Translations under genes and position numbers: made by a program
Origin: Triplophysa rosa
Lineage: Eukaryota; Chordata; Actinopteri; Cypriniformes; Nemacheilidae
Direction: 5' to 3'
Assembly (NCBI RefSeq): GCF_024868665.1
Contig: NC_079898.1
Coordinates: 21,976,745 to 22,040,744 of the forward strand
DNA: 64,000 nt
Part shown: piece after piece, positions 27,801-41,900 of the stretch
Layout of the letters: every line of letters starts with the position of its first letter
How positions within the stretch are numbered: position 1 is the stretch's first letter
The notes under the pieces: generated by a model
Told to the model about the DNA's origin: nothing
Databases searched by the model: none
What the model saw: the letters and a program-made list of their open reading frames with translations, nothing else

Positions 27801-30800
27801 GCTTATGGAGTGTCCAACAACAAGTTTATGTACATAGAAGGTGTAAAAACACTATTATTTTGTAATAATAGCTAGTTACTTTTACCTTACTTCTTGACTG
27901 ACTCTCAAATGATTCATTCCGCGATTCATCTGTCTAATCCCCTCCTTTCCGCTAGCCTAGTCTGATATGATTGGTCAGATGGTCTAGTCTGCTGTGATTG
28001 GTCTACCGCGAACGAGGCTCACAAGCTATAGTGTTTGGGGGAAAAGAGTGAAGTTTTCGCGGGCAGTCCTAGCAAAACGTAGGCGGGGACTATATATAGT
28101 GACGTAAATCCGCGGCGGTTCGCGAATCGTACTGGGGACGACTCGTTTGCATGATTCAGAGTCGACTCCCTTTTTTCCAAGCCAATAACTTTGTTATTCA
28201 TTCACCTTCGGATTTACAACTTGGCAGACTGCTTACTTTCAAACACGACAACATTACACACTGCATGAAATGTCATTTTCATGATCTCATGTTATGTGCT
28301 CTTTAAGAAAAATATTTTATTTTCTCATGGTTTATTTTTTGTTCCTGTACATATATCGATATGGATAAACTACCATTTATTCCGTTTTTGGGTCACTTGG
28401 AATGTTTCTCCTCACCTTACAATTATATAAAGGCGTAAAATTTTAGTTGCAGTCTTTCATTACAGAACTACAATTTTGAATACTTCACTAGTAAAATCTA
28501 ACTTTGACTAAATAATGAAAGTCAGTCCTTAAAACCTCAATGCTGCTTCCTCTAAGAATCATCTCAAATACACAGATTCTGTGTCGATAAGATGGATGAC
28601 TCACGGATCAAATGATTCCTTAAAGTCAAGGATTTGAACGTTTCAGACGCATAAGCTGCTTTGATGATCTGTAGAGATAGCTTTCAATAAAAAACATGCC
28701 CTAATTTGTTTTATCTGCGACGCTGCCTTGGGTTAAAATGAGTCAATCTTGTCTCCTGTTTGAACAGCTGAGCGATAAATAATTAATGTCAGCTTAATGG
28801 GCAAACTGACCTACTGCACTGACAAACTTATGACACTGCGTCTGTAGATGTTATCCTGGGTGATATTTATTTACAGCCTTATAGCTTTAGGAAGAATGCA
28901 GCACTGCAGATATCTTATGACAGATGTGGATCTTGTGCACGTCGTGTAAGTGATACGACATAATGATGTAATTTGGTTTCTATTCATCAAGAGAGCAGCG
29001 ATGTTTCACGTATTACCTTTGGTGTGATCAGATTATTTGCGAGAACTAAGATATTATAGGAGTAAGAATGTCACGATTTCTAATGTAACGTTTTGGTTAC
29101 AATTTTGATGGCTAAATAGTTGGATTTATGTCGTTGTCAAATTGCCAAAAAGTGGGAAATATGTATTTAGTTCATTATTTTTCGTCTGATTAAGACTGGC
29201 ATCATAAACCCCATAAGCAAACAAGCACACCACTACATGTTCCAACTTTAAGATATCAGTTATGATCTAGTTTTCCATTTGTGAGTTCTGCTCAATTCAT
29301 TACATTAATGTATTAGTTAATCACATTCTGGCAAAATAGATGGGCGTTCGATCAACATAATGGACGCGGGGTTCTCTAGTGGTTAAACGTGTGGTTTCGC
29401 AAATGAAAACGGTTATAAATGAATCTGATTAGATATCAGGTGTTTACCCTGATTTTATGTTTCCCATAATTTGCGACGTGTTGCATATTTACCTTAATAT
29501 TTGTTTTGACGTGTCAAGAAGGTTATTATAGTGAGTTAGTGTTACACCAGAGAGCTGTCGTGTATGTATGGAAATGAACTCGGTGCCCATGGAGTTAATG
29601 TTCTGAACCTGCACAGCCTCACGCTGCTATATATGAATCTCAGCTGTTCCCTTTCTACATACACGCACACACGTCTCCCTTTACGTCAGCCTCGTTGTGC
29701 TTTACTGTTCTCCTGCACTTCCTCTGTTGCCATGGATACAGACACAGTGGGCTCAATATCTCCCGGCAATTTGCCTTTGTAAAGGGCAGCGTGCACTCAG
29801 GATTTCAGCTGAGGCTGTGTGCCACCCCCTCCACTTCCTCTGCTGCCCGACTCTTCAAGCAAACCCACACGCATACAGCTTTAGTACATTTGATACAAGT
29901 CAAATTCCCACTCAGGTTAGGAGATTTGCTGCGGGTATGCGCTTCGGGTGCCTTCAAATGCCCTTGCAAAGCAGCATCTCTTCTCTGTGATGCTATACCG
30001 GATATTTTAAAGCTAAGGTTGTGTGCAGATTTGTCCATTTTCTTGGGTTATTGTTGTTGTAATAGTTTAAACTTCCTCTTGAGGCCAAATACTACAAATT
30101 TAGAATCAGAATCGGAAAGAGCTTTGTTGGCAACATGCAACAAATTTTATTTATTTATAATTTTTTTCATTTTTTTATATTTAATTTGATAAAATTTTAG
30201 CATTATTGGCAACGCACAAGAAATATTATTTCATTTTTGTTTGTTTGTTTGTTTGTTTTGTGATTTCTGGTATATCATTATAATTGTTTAAATTCCTCTT
30301 GAGCGCAAATCCTACAGATTTAGAATCAGAATTAGAAAGGGCTTTATTGTCTTTTTATTTTATTTTTAAATGTTATTTTATTTTTTTATTTTATTGTATA
30401 CAATTTTATTTTTATTGGCAACACGCAAGACATTTTATTTTGGTTTTTGTGTGTGTTTGTTTCGTCATGTCCTACACATTCAGAGATCAGATTCAGAATC
30501 AGAAAGGGCTTTATTGGCAACATACAAGGAATTTTATTTTATTTTGTTTTATACAATTTTAACAACGTGCAACACACACGGATTATTACATTTATTTCAT
30601 TTTTAGATTTTATTTGTCACGGATCGCCACTGCAGTCAATGTGGGGTCGGTCACTGCGTATTTCTCTTGAGCGGCCAGTTGCTAACGTGTATGTAACCTT
30701 GATGCAGTACTTGTAATAGTTAATCCTGCAATGATATACAGTGCGATGAGTCGCATCACCTCGGAACTGTCTCCGGTAGTGTCTCTGTAATTTTAGCCTG

Positions 30801-32873
30801 TAGCAATGGCATAAATAAGACAAGAAATGCAACACATCCAGCGCCTAGAAATGAGAAGAAAAAACACTTGATTTTTCATCACATCAGGCGATCGATATTG
30901 CTGCATATATTTAGCTGTTTGCTGTTGTTAGTGGCTCTGAAAATGTGTTGCTAGGATGAGCTCCAGCTCGAAGTATTCTTAAGCAGTAGGGTATGAATAG
31001 AACTTCTATTCATACCCTACTACTTCTATTATAGTGGTAACGTGTTCATAAAGGTGTGACAAGTCCTTATAAAGTATGGTAAAGCCGTGACTTTGTTTGT
31101 GTGACGCATTGAGCCTTAATGCTCAAGTTTGTGCATCGTCTGACCTCAATATTTCTTGTCCTTTCTTTACTGTAATATCTGTATAGTGGCAAATAGGACA
31201 AAGAAAGTTACATATGTATGAACTATGTGATGCGCGTATAGTAGGGATACAGGCATGTGACTGAAATACTTTGACACCAGAATTAAAATCACTTTGATAC
31301 TGAACTTATTTTCATCCAGGCTTGGCTTTTTTACGTAATACACAAGCAGAGGCATTGACCTTAAGTCCACAACATGGTGTGAGAGGAGTCCTTTCAAAAT
31401 GGGCCATAATGTCCTTGCAATTCTGGAAGTCAGCAAGTGGCCCTTGCAGAAGGGAACACTGGTCCAGATTTACGATCATTTGGTATAGAAGCGCTCTGGT
31501 TGTGCTCAAACCAGGAAATTATTTCCATGTGTTCATAGACGCTAGTTTACAGGGCAGTAGACACAATGGCATCAGATGGGTCTCATCTCACACTGCCAGC
31601 AGAGATCCATTTTCACCGCAGTGGTCTTGGCTGCACCAGGTGGACTGGCAGCAGGTGGAAACGGGGTCTTCATTACGTTCCAGTTTGTCTCTGGCTCTGG
31701 CCGCAGAACATCATGCCTTCACAACCTACCTTGGAAGCAGAGCCTAGGTTCTCCCTGTAGGTTTAGTTTGTGGTTCTGGCTGGTGGGTGGTCATCTCTAC
31801 AAGCTCAGGTTATGTTCTAACATGCTGTACCTACGGAAGAGGGCGTGTTGTTGCATCACCAACCTTGTTGGTCCTGGCACGTTATTTTTTGTGATGTACA
31901 GCTGTTTTGACATGTCCAAAAAGCTACTTGAATCTAAAATATAGTCACAGTTGAGATAAAGCGACCCGAAAAGGGAACAGTGATAAGAAGGCCAACACGC
32001 AAAAAAGTACATTTTAAAGCTGTGAAATCAATGAAACATACTGTTCAAATTGAGTAAATGTAAGTAAAAAAATTAAGTAAATCTGAGTGAATCAATTCGC
32101 CAAAAATATTTTATGTGTATATTAAAAATATAATTTAATTAAATACTTATTTCTTTTCATTAAATACACTTAAATAATATTTGTACATTTGAGAGAAATT
32201 AACTAAATATTTTTTTAATATGTCGAAATCACTTAAATGATTTTGACAGATTTTATGAACTAAATTTAGCTGTTTAATTTTGTAATATTTACTAAGCCAC
32301 TGAATTCATTTTTAGAATGTTCTTGACTAAGGATGAGTATCAAATTGACAGTAAAACACTGTCTGTCAAATTCAAAGAGAACTCTACGGATGTTGAGAGG
32401 GATATTCATATTTTGGGTTTTCTGTTCAGAAGGCATTTCACGTGTCTGCTTAGCTATCGGTGACCCATATGTTGTAATTTTTGTGAGATCTTCTGGATTT
32501 GGAATCAAAAACATGGGATGGTGGTCTGTGGCAGACGAGTGGAGTCTGGAGTGAAATGTGTTCTCCGTCTGACGCTTTCCTCTTTGTCAGTCACAGACTT
32601 TCTGTTGCAGTGTTTGCATCATTTAGAGTTGATGCAATGGGGGGGATCCATTTTGTGTACCTCATTATCTTTGTTAATCTGCTTTCAGCCAGTCTCTGTT
32701 CACATTTCATGTGATTTTGTAAGTGAGTTTGAGAACATTTAATGCGATGCCTGGCCTAGCCGGTGCTTTCAGTGATATTCAATCTGCCATTCAGAGTCAA
32801 AAAGACCTCCATTTAGACTAATCTTTTGACTTAAGTCTGTCACGACTTTGACCTTAATTTATCTGTTTCCTCT

Positions 32874-32921
<48 letters not shown>

Positions 32922-35900
32922 AATGGACAGGGCATATGCACGATGACAACTGCATTTCTGCACTTCTTTTTCCTGGCGTCCTTCTGCTGGGTTTTGACAG
33001 AGGCTTGGCAGTCCTACATGGCCGTGACGGGAAAAGTTCGGACGAGGCTCATCCGGAAACGTTTCCTCTGTCTGGGATGGGGTGAGTGTTCACATCTCTG
33101 ACACATCACTCTTTCTCCTCCCTAATGCATTTTTGCAGCTCCATCATCAAGTCGCCATTTACTTTTCAAACATGGCTGATGTGAGTTAGCTTTTGTATTA
33201 TTAAATAATATCTAGTATGTTCCATACCTCCCCAGGGTTGCTTATACAGGGCCACTTTACACATACATCTAATTGATTACAGAAGAGCTAACACTCATCT
33301 CTCCAGTTACCTAGCAACAAACAAGGCTCTCTTTTTCATCATTGCAGCGTTTCGCTGTGTGTTGGGGAGAAGACAAGACAAGCGAAGATAGACAAGGACA
33401 GATACGTGAACCGTTTATTAGTTTGCGTATTTGAATGCATTTCAGTGGATTAATTGAAATTGATTAGGATCCGTGCGATGTTCTAGTCTAAGACATCGTC
33501 TTAATGTGGATTTCTTTTAAACTAATCAAGATTAAAAGTGTTAAACATTTTATTTTGAAGCAGTTTGTGTTCAGAATCTCTATTGCTCCTCCATTTGAAG
33601 CAGTTCTTGATTCCATTGTCATAGAAACGGTTGCTAGGCAGTGAGTATGAGGAGACAAAAAGAATAAATTACTGGACACCAGCAGCTACTTTCTGGATCT
33701 TTACACCTCTGTTAAGATCCATTTTAATGCGAAACAAGAGAGCAATGTGGCATCATATACAGTATATACAGTATGTCAAACATATCAAAAAAGCATGACA
33801 CCAAGTTAAAGGGACAGTTCACCCAAAAATAAAAAATCTGTCATCATTATTTCCCTCATGTCTCTTTCTTGTCAATGACTCTTTCTTCTAAAAAGAAGAT
33901 ATCAGTGGTCCATACAATGGAAGTCAATGAGGGCCTGTGTTGTTTGGTTACCAACATTCTCCAAAATATCTTCTTTTGTGTTCTACAAAAGAAATAAAGT
34001 TATACAGGTTTGCAATGACATGAGGATGAGTAAACAATACATTTTTAGGTGTACTGTCCCTTTAAGGGCTACTTGGGTACTTAAGAAGATGCCTCTTAGA
34101 GACATGATAAAAGTTCTTTGTGGTCAAAAGACGCGTGACACACATAAGATGTGTGCGTCTCGCATTCTACGGTTTACTGAAGTGACGTCGTTGTTGTTCG
34201 TCTCTACTATAAATCATCTAACCTAGTGTGCATCTCCAAGGGAACGGTCACATCATCATGGACACTTTCCAGGTCAAAATCATTAATCCTTCTCATATAT
34301 TTTCCTATTTTGTACCCATCCAGAGACTAAATATGACCTTTGAGGCAAGAATTCGTGATTTCTGATTGGAGGATAAATCTGCTGGGCAGTTAGGGGCGGG
34401 GCTTAGATTCAGCGAAGAAGAGGGGGGACTGCTGGGTTGCTCAGACAAGCTGATTGCATCGATAAATTCAGCCACCGGCGCGAGAGGGACGCTGTTAATA
34501 TTCAGATCACGGGACGGTGGCAAGAGCAGAAAGAACCCTTTCATAACGGCAGCATTGTTGGAGATCAGAAAATAAGAGCGAACTAGAGAGAGGATTAAAA
34601 TGATGGGGGAGACAATATACACGAGGTCATTACCCTACAGGAAAATCCAGTTTAAGATTGTAACTGTATATTTGAACATGTTATCAAGCTTGTTGTGATG
34701 TTGCCAGCTTGAACAAGTTATAAAACACAGCTACTACTATTTTTTTCTTTGTATTAATTCATTTACACTGTGGACAATAACTGTAAGGGCAACTTTAACG
34801 ATATTTAATAATTCTTTCTTTCAAAGGATTGCCTGCCCTGGTTGTCGCCATCTCAATGGGATTCACAAAAGCGAAAGGATACGGGACGCCCCAATAGTAA
34901 GTCACTCATTCTTCAACCAGGAACATGAAACGTCCCACCACAGCACGTTAAAACCTTCCCAATGAAACCACGAGCAAAAACGACACGAAAATCTGCATAA
35001 ACTGAAATAGCAGGAGAGCCAAGGGATTTCCAGTCCACCCACATTTACTCCTGAGAATACCTGGATCTAAACAGTGCTTTAAGATCTCTTCAGAGTTCTT
35101 GTTTCTCACTAAAAGTCTCTCATGTAGAACCTTGGCATATGGCCCCAAGATCCCTAGACACCCAAGGACGATATGACTGTGTACTGTACCGTCACGCTTC
35201 ATTAAATTGATGCCGGATGTTACATTTTATGCAAGATTTGCTAAAAGTTTTTGTGTCTGCAGCTGTTGGCTATCTCTGGAAGGCGGTCTTCTGTATGCGT
35301 TCGTGGGACCTGCTGCCGCAGTGGTGCTGGTAATTGTACAGTTTGTATATTTACTGTGATTTTACAGAGTTTAGTTCTAACTACACACAGCAGGGCCTTA
35401 GAGCGTTTCGTGTCATTTGGCAGAATTAGAATGGAAAATAGGCTCCTTCTTTTGCAGCACAGTCTGAAGACTGTGTCACCCTCCTCTTACAGTTTATGAC
35501 AGATTTTTTAATAATCGCATTTATTTTCTAAAAAGGGTTTTAGCAGAATGTACATGAACAAGCATCAATGCATAAAACCTGGTTAGATTATTTTATAGAA
35601 ATGATTCTGTTTTGTAGAATTTCTGTGGTGTTTGAATGTGCCATTCCTGTATACAGAACAAGGATGGAAAGTGATTATTTTCAGTTTGATAAGGTGAGAA
35701 CTTGACGGTCGTTCTGTATGTGTGTTCAGGTTAACATGGTCATTGGTATTCTGGTGTTTAACAAATTGGTTTCGAGAGATGGGATCCTGGAAAAGAAGCT
35801 TAAACACAGAGCAGGGTAAGAGCCAACTAGCCACATCATATAAAACCATACCGAAAAACTCAAACTCGGTTACAAAACCTAGTGAGCTGACTATGTAGAC

Positions 35901-38900
35901 AGCATTTTAAGGAATCATAGGTCCAAACACTGTTTCAAATGTGTGTACAACATGCAGTTTTTGAGCTTTGTTTTGGTGTAATTGAAAGGCAGCATTACCA
36001 TATTCTTCAAGATGGCAACGTTTCTTTATTTTATATTATATATTTTATGTTATTTGATTTATTATTGTTGTTATGTATATTAGATTTTTCATATTATGCA
36101 ATATATTCTTCAAGAAGGCAATGCATGAATGCATGGCAAAGTTGCTTTATTTTATATTATTATTTTTTATATTATATATTCTTTAAGAAGGCAATGCACG
36201 CATTGCTTTATTTTTTTTATTTGATTAAATATTTTTTATTTTATATTATATACTTTATATTTCATGTTATTTGATTTATTATTATTATTATAAGTGTTAT
36301 GTATATTACATTTGTCATATTATATAATATATCCTTCAAGAGGGCAATGCATGAACACATGGTGACGTTCCTTTATTTTATTTGATAATATTTTTAGTTA
36401 ATCGTTTTTTTATATTATATGTTTTATGTTGCGGTTTTTATTATTATTATATTTTTATATTACATTATATTTTTTAATTTGTTTTATTTTATTTATTGCT
36501 TTAAATGTTGTTAATATAAATGTTGTTAATATTATTTCATCAACAGACACGTCCCATCTTGTTTCAAATATTTTGTTTGTTCTGCAGGCAGATGAGTGAG
36601 CCCCATACAGGATTAACTTTAAAATGTGCCAAATGTGGTGTGGTCTCAACTACTGCTTTATCAGCAACAACGGCCAGCAACGCCATGTAAGTGTCCAACG
36701 ACAACCCTGAAAATCGTTACGATTATGCTGCGTGCAAGAAAGCGTGCGAGTTTATGTACAGGTTGGGTTTATGCATGTCCTTGCTTTGAGGAAGGTTATT
36801 TGTGGAGGTGTTAAATGAACAGCTGGCTCTCCTTCTCTGTTTGTTGTACTCACACACTCCATTTGAAATGAAATGTGTATCAGATGTTGTATGTCTTGGA
36901 TTCATGATGTACTGATGGTAAACCAGAACTCTCTTCGTCTCTGTGTCACAGGGCGTCTTTGTGGAGTTCCTGTGTTGTTCTGCCTCTCTTAGCTCTCACC
37001 TGGATGTCTGCAGTGCTGGCTATGACGGACAAACGTTCCATTTTATTCCAGATCCTCTTTGCCGTCTTTGACTCCCTGCAGGGCTTTGTAATAGTCATGG
37101 TCCACTGTATCCTCAGAAGAGAGGTAGGCTGGAACCGTTCTCATAAATTACTTCTCACTCTTTCATTCCTTCACAGACACAGTTTGTTTTCATTCCGTGC
37201 CCAGTTTTACTCTTAAAAGAGTGTTTTTGTCATTGTTTACTCGCCTTAATGTCTTTCCAAACACATGCTAAGATTCTTCGACACTTCCAAAAAGACATTT
37301 TTTATAAAAGGACACTTTATAGTGACCACAACTTTCATGGTTTGAAAAGGATATCTGCTCGGTTTCTCGTTTTTTTTGTGTGTGTTTTTTTTCCCAGCAA
37401 AGTTTTGAACGAATGATATGAGGATAAGGGTGACAGAATCTACCCTGGTCCTGACTTAATAAATAAACCCCCTTTAACCAACCACTAAATGATAAGACAT
37501 CCTCATTTTACCCTTTACACAAAGCAGGTTTGTTCGTCTGGTTGTTTCTTAATTGAAACGTTGTTGGTGACGTTCAACGTTTATAATGGTTCACAGGTTC
37601 AAGATGCCTTCAGATGTCGCCTTAGAAACTGTCAAGACCCCATCAGCGCTGACGCGACCGGCACGTTCCCCAATGGACATGCGCAGATCATGGTACGAAA
37701 CCTGACGCATTCACGTCGGCTTATTCTTTGTAAATGGTGGTAGTTTGAATGAACTGCGTTCAGATCGTTTGGTGTTTCCTTCGTCTTTGTTTTTCTTGGA
37801 TTGGATCCTCCCAAGTTTGTCATATTTTATACTTTCATCTTTCTCATCCTTGACTTGCTCGGGGGAAGTAATTGCTATTAAAATGCGACCGGAGATATTT
37901 GGCTCGACTCTAGACTTGCACGGACCCACTGGCGCATAACAATCATAGTTCTCAATTAGGTTGTGATATAAAGTTTCTCAAGCAGAAGCGTTTCACTATA
38001 ATGAGGCGTCCGATGCGCAGGATCTCTTTGATTCAGCACCTCTATCACCTCTACTATTGTGAAACCCAAATAATCCGATTCTATTTATAAATTGTTACGA
38101 CGGAGGACTGAAAAGAAGCTTTGCTCTGTTGGGATGTGGTTAGACTGCAGACTGCGTTATCACAGTGCGATTTTATTCTCTGTGTTATCTGGTTGATGTA
38201 CAGTATAATTTTGCTTTTACATTGAAGGTTGCACTGTACTTTATTAACAGTGCATTAACACTATTTCAAACATTTTTGTATTGTAAACCCTTTATTTGAT
38301 CTGTCAGATTGTATATTTGTATAGTAAGAGTAAGATCTCGTTTCTTGTCTCACCTTCCACAGACTGACTTTGAGAAAGACGTGGACATCGCCTGTCGATC
38401 AGGTAGGAAACAGATTGCACTTGTGTTCGTGTTGCGTTGAAATAGTCCTAATTATTTGATCGCACGTATTGTATTCTCTTTTATCTGATGTTGCCGTGTG
38501 GAATAAAAGTGAATTCACGGGTGACTTCGTAGACGTGTTGCTTAATTGTCTCCCCTAAGTAAACGGTTTATGAAGCTTTTTAGTCCCTTGAAATCAGTTC
38601 AAAACATGATTTTTGTTTTAAGGTCTAGACTGAATTGTCACGCCGTTTTGCTTAAAACTCGTTTGGCTTTAAAAATTGCAATTATCACCACTTCCAGACA
38701 AGATCAAAGCGTGATGTCTTTATTAGAGCTGTGGATTGTCTGTGAAGTCATTGTTTGGATGTTGTGGAGCGTTGTTATACCCTAGAGTAGACGATGGCTT
38801 GTTTAATGATCGTTTCAGAAAGATTCAAGGAACATATAATAAAAACACTTTTGTAATATGTTTGCGTTTTGAATTCATTTGCACGCGACTGTAGCACTTT

Positions 38901-41900
38901 AATAACTAACTAATATGTTAAATGTTACGACACAATCACAGTCGAACAGAGTTTATGTGATGCTCAGTATGCACTTTATGTGGAGGAAGCGTTTAGACCA
39001 GATTCAGATTTCATCAGCTAGAAAACCAAACGACTGATGAAATGTCTCGTCTCATGCATGTTCTCATTGAAGAGAAGGGTTGTGTTGCTTGTCATCAGGT
39101 TAGGACATGCTGCGAGCCTTCACTTAAACTGGAATGAGTCACGGAAGTACTGTAAGCATGTAATGGGATGTCACAAGGATTGTTTGTATGCTGTTTGCTG
39201 TTGTTAAACTTAATGTTGATCAAAATAAATGACTTTACAAGAGCACTGTTAATCAGGTATTATGCTGTAGCTCTAAAATCCTATGAGATGCTCAGTTTGC
39301 TGACCGTTTTGTTTTTGTGGTGCAAATGCAAGCCTCATATAACAGCATCCTGACTAAAGCGTTCTTCATTAAAAGTGGATTAGAATCTGCTTAGACAATG
39401 AATCATATTGTGTGACATTGCACGTGTCTGGAAGATTTAAGAAAAGGTTTCAATTAAATCCGAGAATCTCATGAAAGAAACATGCTGAAGTCGAATTTTT
39501 TGTGCCTTTGCTTTCATAAGCATGTCTTATGTTTTAATGTACTTTGAATGTTTTATGTAATTTACATTATTAATGATTCCAGTGGTAATTCACATTATAT
39601 ACTCATTATCAACGTTTTTTTAAATCAGAAGCAAATAAGCTAAATTAATGACGGAATAATAATGTTTAAATACTTAAACCTTGTATTCTGTTCAATTTTC
39701 TGTAACCTTCTTTATGGATCGGGTCAAATTGACCTGTATGGATTCAATGCAATTTTCTAAGTCACACTATGAAAAACAACAAAAATCAGCTCCACACAAT
39801 CCACTATTAATGTCAACACTTGACATGTTACAAAAAATACATTTTTAAAAATGCGATTAATGGAAACATTGTTAACCACTTTTTAAACAGTTTTGTTTTG
39901 ACAAAATTTGGAGATAAAATTGTTGTCCATTCTTTTTTAAATTCTTTATTTTTCCCAATTATTACAGTTCAAAACATCATAATGGAAGATTTTTTTTACA
40001 GAAAACTGCCACTTGCAGTTTTGAATTGATTTGAATATAAAAATGTACAGTAGAATGTAGACATTAATATAGAAATGAAAGCTTATTTTTACTAATTGTT
40101 TCTCAATCGTTTGGTTAGTGTTAGAGCTAAACTCAGCAATACATGTGCAAACATCACCAACGTAACAAAATGTATTTTGTATATGTCAAAACACAGCATG
40201 TTGAAACTTTGCATACATGTTCATGACCCTAAGAAAAAGTCACAAAATGTATAGAAAAAAACATATATATATATATATATACTGATAAAAAATCCTTTTT
40301 GTGATTTTGATCTGATTTGTGACACTGACAGGATTTTTGAGATTTGCCCTAAAAGTCCTTGTTTTGAGCCCGAAGCCATCCCAGTGTCCTTCTATCAGCA
40401 TTCAGCGTGCATGTTTACACGCAATGTGGTGTGATGCATTAATGTTGGCTGGAGGATTTTTACCATGCATGCATTGTTGTCCTCTGGTCTCCTTGTTGTT
40501 CATTTCTGAACGCCGGCAGTAATTCCCTTATGGATTTGTGGAGACAGAGCCCTGCTGCAGAGGACAGGTCGCTCTCGTCCTACTGATGATTCTGTCATCG
40601 CTTCTAGATGGGCCTGTTTATGTGTGTGTGCCTTTTTCCAATGAATACAAATATGTCCATATTTTGGATTGCTTCTAACAGAGGGTTTTGTATGGGTTGT
40701 ATATTCAATATTCAGTGTAGTCAGCTGGTTGACTGATGGAGTCGTACCGATTAGGCGTGCTGGCCATTTCATTCCAAACCTGTATGACTTATTTTCTTAT
40801 GCAGAACACAGAAGATATTTCGAAGATCGTTGGTAAGCAAACGACATTGCCCCCCATTGACTTCCGTTGTATGGACACAAAACCACCTAGACATTTCTCA
40901 AAATATCTTTGTTACAGGTTTTGAATGACATGACGGTGAAATGATCGACTTCTAATATGTTCGTGCGCATGTACAGAAACAGTCAACAATCCATTCCCTC
41001 ACACACACATTCACTAATGATGTTCCTCCCAACTCGCAGCTCTCCACAAAGACATGGGCTCTTGCCGGGCAGCCACCATCACCGGTACCCTCTCTCGCAT
41101 CTCTCTGAACGACGAGGAGGAAGAGAAAGGTCCCGAGGGGCTCAATTACTCCACGTTGCCTGGCAACATCATGTCTAAAGTGATCATCCAGCAGCCCTCC
41201 GGACTTCACATGTCCATGGGCATGGGCAATCTGGGGGAGCAGTGTTTGGACAGCACGGCCGACATGCGGAGGGCCATGTACCTGTGCACGGACGACGCCA
41301 CCAGGCAGAACGAGCAAGAGCTAAGCGCCCACGACCTGAGCGGCCACCCCCAGCCGGGCCAGATGGAGACGGACTACATCGTCCTGCCCCGCAGCTCGGC
41401 GGCCGGCTCCAGCAGCGTTCCAACACTGCTGAAAGATGACGGCAAGATGAACATCACCATGGACTCTCTGTCGCACGAGAGGCTGATGCATTACAAGATG
41501 GGGACCGAGTTTAACCTCGGGCATTCGGGGATGGACCAGCAGTACCCGGGCCAGGCCGAACACATGCAGAACCTGCCGTTCGAACCGCGCACGGCCGTGA
41601 AAAACTTCCTGGCGGAGATGGAGGAGAGCGGAGGGCTGTCTCGGAGCGAAACCGGCTCCACTGTATCCATGAGCTCTTTAGAGGTGCGCTTTTGAGCGAC
41701 GTATTCAAATGATGCTGCGTATTTTGGTTTGTTGTATAAAAACGGCGCACATCAATTTTTGTCTTTGTATCTACAGAGAAGGAAGTCGAGGTACCAGGAT
41801 TTAGACTTCGAGGTAAGTGAACACTCCGCCTGCCGAAGTGCATGCGTCAGGCCTTTGTTGCATCAACCGAAGGGCCATTTGTTGCGTTTGCGTTTCGCCT

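Noticed and set aside
41184..41563. Antisense and alternative-frame ORFs over the large adgrb3 tail exon
   Set aside because: Shadows of a GC-rich real exon; the plus-strand frame fits BAI3.
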